Shown here one piece after another: positions 60,866-64,000 of a stretch of DNA of 64,000 nt. Each line of letters starts with the position of its first letter. Within the stretch, counting starts at the first letter, position 1. The position numbers were made by a program, and so were the translations under genes. The notes under the pieces were generated by a model that saw only the letters and a program-made list of their open reading frames with translations, was not told the DNA's origin and made no database searches. This DNA comes from Asparagopsis taxiformis (Eukaryota > Rhodophyta > Florideophyceae > Bonnemaisoniales > Bonnemaisoniaceae), in NCBI GenBank assembly GCA_030407315.1, contig JALQPE010000083.1, positions 399,947 to 463,946 on the forward strand. Direction: 5' to 3'.

Positions 60866-62035
60866 ATGGCTTCTTCTCAAACGTGCTTCTGCCCAGAAAA
60901 AGATGCCATATATTCTTCTTGTCGAACTGTGCGACATGCTACAGTTCTGGTATTTACCATCAGTGTTGTTTCCCTCATGCTCTCTTCAGTTCGCATCGGA
61001 CAGTTTTCATGGACTACCAACAGTCTTCCAAAATTTAACAGAATCACACCACAACAGCGTGAGGCAGATATTGCTTTTTTTCTGCAGATCTCTAATGCTA
61101 CAGTACATCATCTCCCACGTCTTATTGATCGCTTGTATCATCAAAGGAATGTTTACGTCATTCATTTCGATAGCAAAATCGAACCTCACCATGTTGAATT
61201 GGTTATGGCGCAAGTCCAAGAACAACAATCTCATCACATAAGCAATATACATGTCATGCAATCAGAGCTTGTTACGTACCGAGGTGTAAGTATGGTTCTG
61301 AATACTTTAAGCGCGATGAGCTTTTTGCTACAGCTGAAACACGAATGGGACTTCTTCATCAATCTAAGTGGAGCGGACTATCCTCTATTGAAACCAGTAT
61401 TACATCGCAGATTATTGGGGGAAACGTTGGAGATGAAACCGTTGTTTCTAACATTCGGAAGGAAGGATAGATGGATGACGACTTTCCGAAAAAGGGCACT
61501 GGAGTTTCATTACGACGAGGCACTAAACCACCAGAAAAGCGTTGGAGTTATCCAAGACATCGGTGCACAAAGTCCTCTCTTCAACAACATGAATTTCGTA
61601 CCTGTATTTGGAGGGGCATGGATGATTCTTCCTCGTCAGTTTTCTGATTTCTGCGTTCGCTCACCCGAAGCGAAGAAAATGTTAGTGGCCATGGGGTACA
61701 TGACATCTAGTCCAGAACATTACTTTGTATCTTTGGCATACAACAACCCAGTATTCAATAGTTCAATCATTCCAACATCAATGAGACACATCATCTGGCA
61801 CGCACACAACATGAGCAATGGGCGACATCCCCTTGATCTGGATATTAAGGGTTCTACCGGATACATATTCGAAAAAAGTCTGAGAGAGTCCACCAAGTTT
61901 TTCGCTCGGAAGTTCAGAAACGCCAATTCAGTCCTGATGGATACAATCGATGCTTTTTCGAATAATCCATCACGTGTCAAACGCGTTGAAATAGAGTTTC
62001 GAAAACGTTTGGAAAGATTACAAAACACCCAGTGA
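60866..62035 (+). CDS. Glycosyltransferase family 14 (core-2/I-branching, xylosyltransferase-like)
   Basis: 389 residues. It is a type II membrane protein: a short cytosolic N-terminus, a membrane segment at about 24-45 (HATVLVFTISVVSLMLSSVRIG), then a lumenal catalytic domain. GT14 features: ADIAFFLQIS, VYVIHFDSKIE, VTYRGVSMVLNTLSAM, WDFFINLSGADYPLL (the acceptor-near DYPLL), FGGAWMILPRQFSDF, and SPEHYFVSL. The family adds GlcNAc or xylose to glycans; plant members act on arabinogalactan proteins. The exact donor and acceptor cannot be told. The probable location is the Golgi. A candidate AATAAA is at 62171. A 185-codon out-of-frame upstream ORF begins at 60684 and runs past this start to 61241. 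Confidence 0.9.
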   Translation: MASSQTCFCPEKDAIYSSCRTVRHATVLVFTISVVSLMLSSVRIGQFSWTTNSLPKFNRITPQQREADIAFFLQISNATVHHLPRLIDRLYHQRNVYVIHFDSKIEPHHVELVMAQVQEQQSHHISNIHVMQSELVTYRGVSMVLNTLSAMSFLLQLKHEWDFFINLSGADYPLLKPVLHRRLLGETLEMKPLFLTFGRKDRWMTTFRKRALEFHYDEALNHQKSVGVIQDIGAQSPLFNNMNFVPVFGGAWMILPRQFSDFCVRSPEAKKMLVAMGYMTSSPEHYFVSLAYNNPVFNSSIIPTSMRHIIWHAHNMSNGRHPLDLDIKGSTGYIFEKSLRESTKFFARKFRNANSVLMDTIDAFSNNPSRVKRVEIEFRKRLERLQNTQ

Positions 62036-62087
62036 TTATCATGACGTCGCTCTGAAATTAAATTAGTCTATATTTTTCTTGTCGACC

Positions 62088-62126
62088 GTCTATTGGATTA
62101 GTGGCTAGTGTCTATCGGACAAGTGG
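62088..62126 (+). repeat. 17-nt near-direct repeat
   Basis: GTCTATTGGATTAGTGG at 62088-62104 and GTCTATCGGACAAGTGG at 62110-62126 differ at three of 17 positions and lie immediately before and into the palindrome. Confidence 0.6.
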
Positions 62127-62144
62127 CCTCATATGAGGCCACTT
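62121..62144 (+). repeat. 24-bp perfect palindrome
   Basis: The sequence is AAGTGGCCTCAT followed by its exact reverse complement, with no loop, and then TTTACC. It lies 86 bp after the GT14 stop and before an AATAAA at 62171, so it could be in the 3' UTR. It could form a cruciform or hairpin, or be a dimer-binding site. Confidence 0.75.
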
Positions 62145-62170
62145 TTTACCACCCTAGTTTAAATTGAAAA

Positions 62171-62176
62171 AATAAA
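62171..62176 (+). terminator. Polyadenylation signal AATAAA
   Basis: AATAAA 136 bp after the GT14 stop and just after the palindrome. It is the nearest canonical signal for that gene. Confidence 0.35.
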
Positions 62177-62682
62177 CGATTAGCTCCAATTTTGCCACTA
62201 GAAGACTCGCCGGCGAGATTGATGGTGTGGCTGTCAGAAAAACTCAGTCTGAAATAATAATTTCCAGTAAATTTTCCAAAATGTTTTGATTTCCAGAAAA
62301 TGTTTGACACGTGTAGGGATAGGGTTGCCTTCTCAGGAGGCGAGTGCAGTTGCCCGAAAAGGGCGGAGATTAATTACCGATCGCGGGGGCTCGAGGAGTG
62401 TGGCTGTGAATCGCGACCGGGGCACGCGCAGGGCGGGGGATTGCCAAGGGAAGTGCTTTACTGACGCTTAAGGGATGGGTTGATTGTGATGATGGGATGG
62501 GATTTCCAAGAACCGGTTTGGTATCGCTGCTTATATACCTATCAACTGGAGAGGAAAATTCCTCCACCAGGTGTAGAGCTAATTTGTGCGGCGGCGGTGG
62601 TAGATCCAATAATGCAAATTTAATTTCTAGCAAATTATTTGATCAAATATTTTGTCGTAGCGAAGAATTACAGTAGCTAGTC

Positions 62683-63303
62683 TGTAAAGAATGACAGTGG
62701 CAGGGCAGAGTGAATGCTTAAATTGTAATTCGCACGTCACCAAACCACGATTACTCCATTGCAATCCCGAAATCACAAAAAATGGTGAAACCACTTGATT
62801 TTCGTCAAGTTGTCGGAAACAGGGTCCTCGCCCCTGCCAGACAACTAAAATCTATCTCCAAGTGTCGCAGGATGTATGTGTTGGGCGTTAGGTTCCGATA
62901 GGTTGAAATGATAAACTTACTTTTTGAGTAAAATTTTGAGGTTCACTAAGCGGCGCTTATTTCGGCTCAAATTAGGAATTGTTGTTACTGGGTTTTTTTA
63001 TCTGCCCGAACTCTTCCAGCAGCCATTCCAGTACCTCCTTTATAGAATTCTAGATTAGCTTGTAGGCTACTAAAATCACTACACTAGCCTAGCGATAGTA
63101 ATTTCGTAGACTCGCAGAGTAAGGTGCAAATTTAGCTTCTATTCGCACCTTGCGATCGAGACCACTATAGTTAGTGTAATGTAAACTATTATGGAACCTA
63201 ATCATTCTAATAAGGGATGTAATTGCGTAGTGTCAACTATCCTAGCGTATTGTAAATTCCATAATGGAACTGATCCGACTGGATCAGCCAGATGGACCTT
63301 ACA
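62683..63303 (-). mobile_element. Candidate 3' LTR of a Ty3/gypsy element
   Basis: The segment begins TGTAAAG and ends CCTTACA, that is TG...CA with inverted ends TGTAA/TTACA. On the minus strand it follows the chromodomain ORF (stop at 63324-63326) and abuts a polypurine tract. Length is 621 bp. The right-hand 5' LTR and target-site duplication lie outside the window, so the left edge is inferred from the TGTAA motif. Confidence 0.5.
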
Positions 63304-63304
63304 A

Positions 63305-63317
63305 CTCTTCTCCTTTT
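63305..63317 (-). promoter_or_regulatory. Polypurine tract of the LTR retrotransposon
   Basis: On the minus strand, AAAAGGAGAAGAG directly precedes the candidate LTR start (one T, then TGTAAGG). This is the usual site of plus-strand primer formation during reverse transcription. Confidence 0.6.
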
Positions 63318-63323
63318 AGATCC

Positions 63324-64000
63324 TTATCTGTCCTCGGAAAGGTTCTTGAAATACTCCTCGATGATTTCCTGTTGATAGTCGACTTCTTGTTTGTTGACCC
63401 ATGTGTTCTCGATTGGACTTGAGTCTCGAAAACTAACCAAAAACTGTACTTCAAAGTTTCGGATCCGATGTGCAAGTATCTTCTCTATTGCGGCTTTCTT
63501 CTCATGAGAAATTGCAAAATGTGTATCTACCGAAGCCTCACGTGCGGAATAATCTTCACGGAATTTCTTCAGAAGCGAAATGTGGAAAGTAGGATGAATA
63601 TGCTTATATTCACTGGGAAGTTCTAGACGATACGCACGTCCAAATGCTAACTTCTCGGTGATTGTAAAGGGGCCGATGTATTTCGGTGAGAACTTCTTGG
63701 TTCTTCCTCGTCGGAGAGGAAGATTTCTTCTTGTTGAGAGCATCATGAGATCGCCCACTTCAAATAGAATATCTTCTCGATTCTGGTTCACATGATCAGA
63801 TGTGGTAATGTTGGCTTGGCGAATAGATTCTTGAGCAAGACGATTTGCTTCTTGAATTTCTTCAATGAATTGTTTGTAGCAATATTCGACGACAGAGAAG
63901 TCGGAATGTAGAATGTCGGAAATGGAAAAGGGATGAAGACCGTAGTTAAGATAGAAAGGCGATTGCTTAGTAGCTTCATTGACGTAATTATTGTATGCCA
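63324..64000 (-). CDS. Ty3/gypsy (chromovirus) polyprotein, integrase C-terminus with chromodomain, partial
   Basis: The frame has no stop from 63324 to the right edge of the window, giving about 225 residues. From the edge: an integrase end with SPFYLNYGLHPF (matching the family's SPF-x-L-x-YG-x-HP), then a GPFTI-type C-terminal domain (RGRTKKFSPKYIGPFTI...AYRLELPSEYKHIHPTFHISLLKKF), then a chromodomain (AAIEKILAHR...FEVQFLVSFRDSSPIENTWV...IIEEYF). This layout is diagnostic for chromoviruses, whose chromodomain targets insertion to chromatin. The visible part has no frameshift, so the copy may be young. The reverse transcriptase, protease and gag lie beyond the window. Confidence 0.9.
   Translation of the reverse strand, partial: AYNNYVNEATKQSPFYLNYGLHPFSISDILHSDFSVVEYCYKQFIEEIQEANRLAQESIRQANITTSDHVNQNREDILFEVGDLMMLSTRRNLPLRRGRTKKFSPKYIGPFTITEKLAFGRAYRLELPSEYKHIHPTFHISLLKKFREDYSAREASVDTHFAISHEKKAAIEKILAHRIRNFEVQFLVSFRDSSPIENTWVNKQEVDYQQEIIEEYFKNLSEDR

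Larger units (their letters stand above)
62036..62682. other. Intergenic region
   Basis: 647 bp with a palindrome, a near-direct repeat, and AATAAA at 62171. The short reverse frame 62370-62633 has no motif. Confidence 0.4.

Overview
This is nuclear DNA from a photosynthetic eukaryote, most likely a red alga (a Chondrus-like florideophyte would fit, but the species is a guess). Reasons: many products carry N-terminal plastid transit-like extensions (acyltransferase, S1-domain protein, HAT/TPR RNA-binding protein, DnaJ-type zinc-finger protein, phosphate translocator, START-like protein). Others are typical eukaryotic nuclear proteins (Noc3, MRE11, SNF5, PP5, PI4-kinase, MPDU1, DHHC transferase). 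Most genes are single-exon. Introns, where present, are short GT-AG introns of about 55-125 bp. AATAAA signals follow several stops. There are no operons or Shine-Dalgarno sites, and I found no CRISPR array and no convincing tRNA or rRNA.

Layout. 1-2,493: gene-free, ending in a C-rich leader. 2,494-7,772: spliced C2H2 zinc-finger gene, six-exon M19 dipeptidase with a 28-nt micro-exon, plastid LPA acyltransferase, spliced CDV3-like gene. 7,923-10,953: a BRCT-Myb protein that looks like the telomere protein RAP1, divergent from a trihelix gene. 11,261-15,085: plastid S1 protein and Noc3. 15,086-18,245: 3.2 kb without a firm gene but with broken coding-like stretches. 18,246-35,639: HCF107/Mbb1-like protein, two paralogous large secreted PKD-PA14-TIG-GSDH-TIG proteins, an LSD1/PAO-like amine oxidase, DnaJ-type zinc protein, spliced orphan, PEP/triose-phosphate translocator. 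36,912-44,000: DHHC transferase, PI4K-beta, spliced secreted basic protein, small orphan, START-like protein. 44,382-55,182: MRE11, MPDU1, subtilase, small basic protein, SNF5, PP5. 56,023-62,035: PHD protein, PfkB kinase, archaeal-type COG2521 methyltransferase, GT14. 62,683-64,000: the 3' end of a Ty3/gypsy chromovirus (chromodomain ORF, polypurine tract, candidate LTR) running off the right edge.

Genes are often head-to-head with 0.25-0.85 kb shared upstream regions and tail-to-tail with short gaps. Upstream leaders are poor in purines on the sense strand, so they stay open in several frames; many ORFs there are artefacts. Functionally the window mixes plastid gene expression and metabolism, chromatin and genome maintenance (RAP1-like, MRE11, SNF5, LSD1-like, PHD), and secretory or cell-surface proteins (HIPL-like pair, GT14, MPDU1, subtilase, dipeptidase). 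The most interesting items are the RAP1-like protein, the archaeal-type methyltransferase, the multidomain HIPL-like pair, the SNF5 protein with an extra helix-turn-helix-like region, and the amine oxidase with a cysteine-pair insertion and an unrecognised C-terminal domain.
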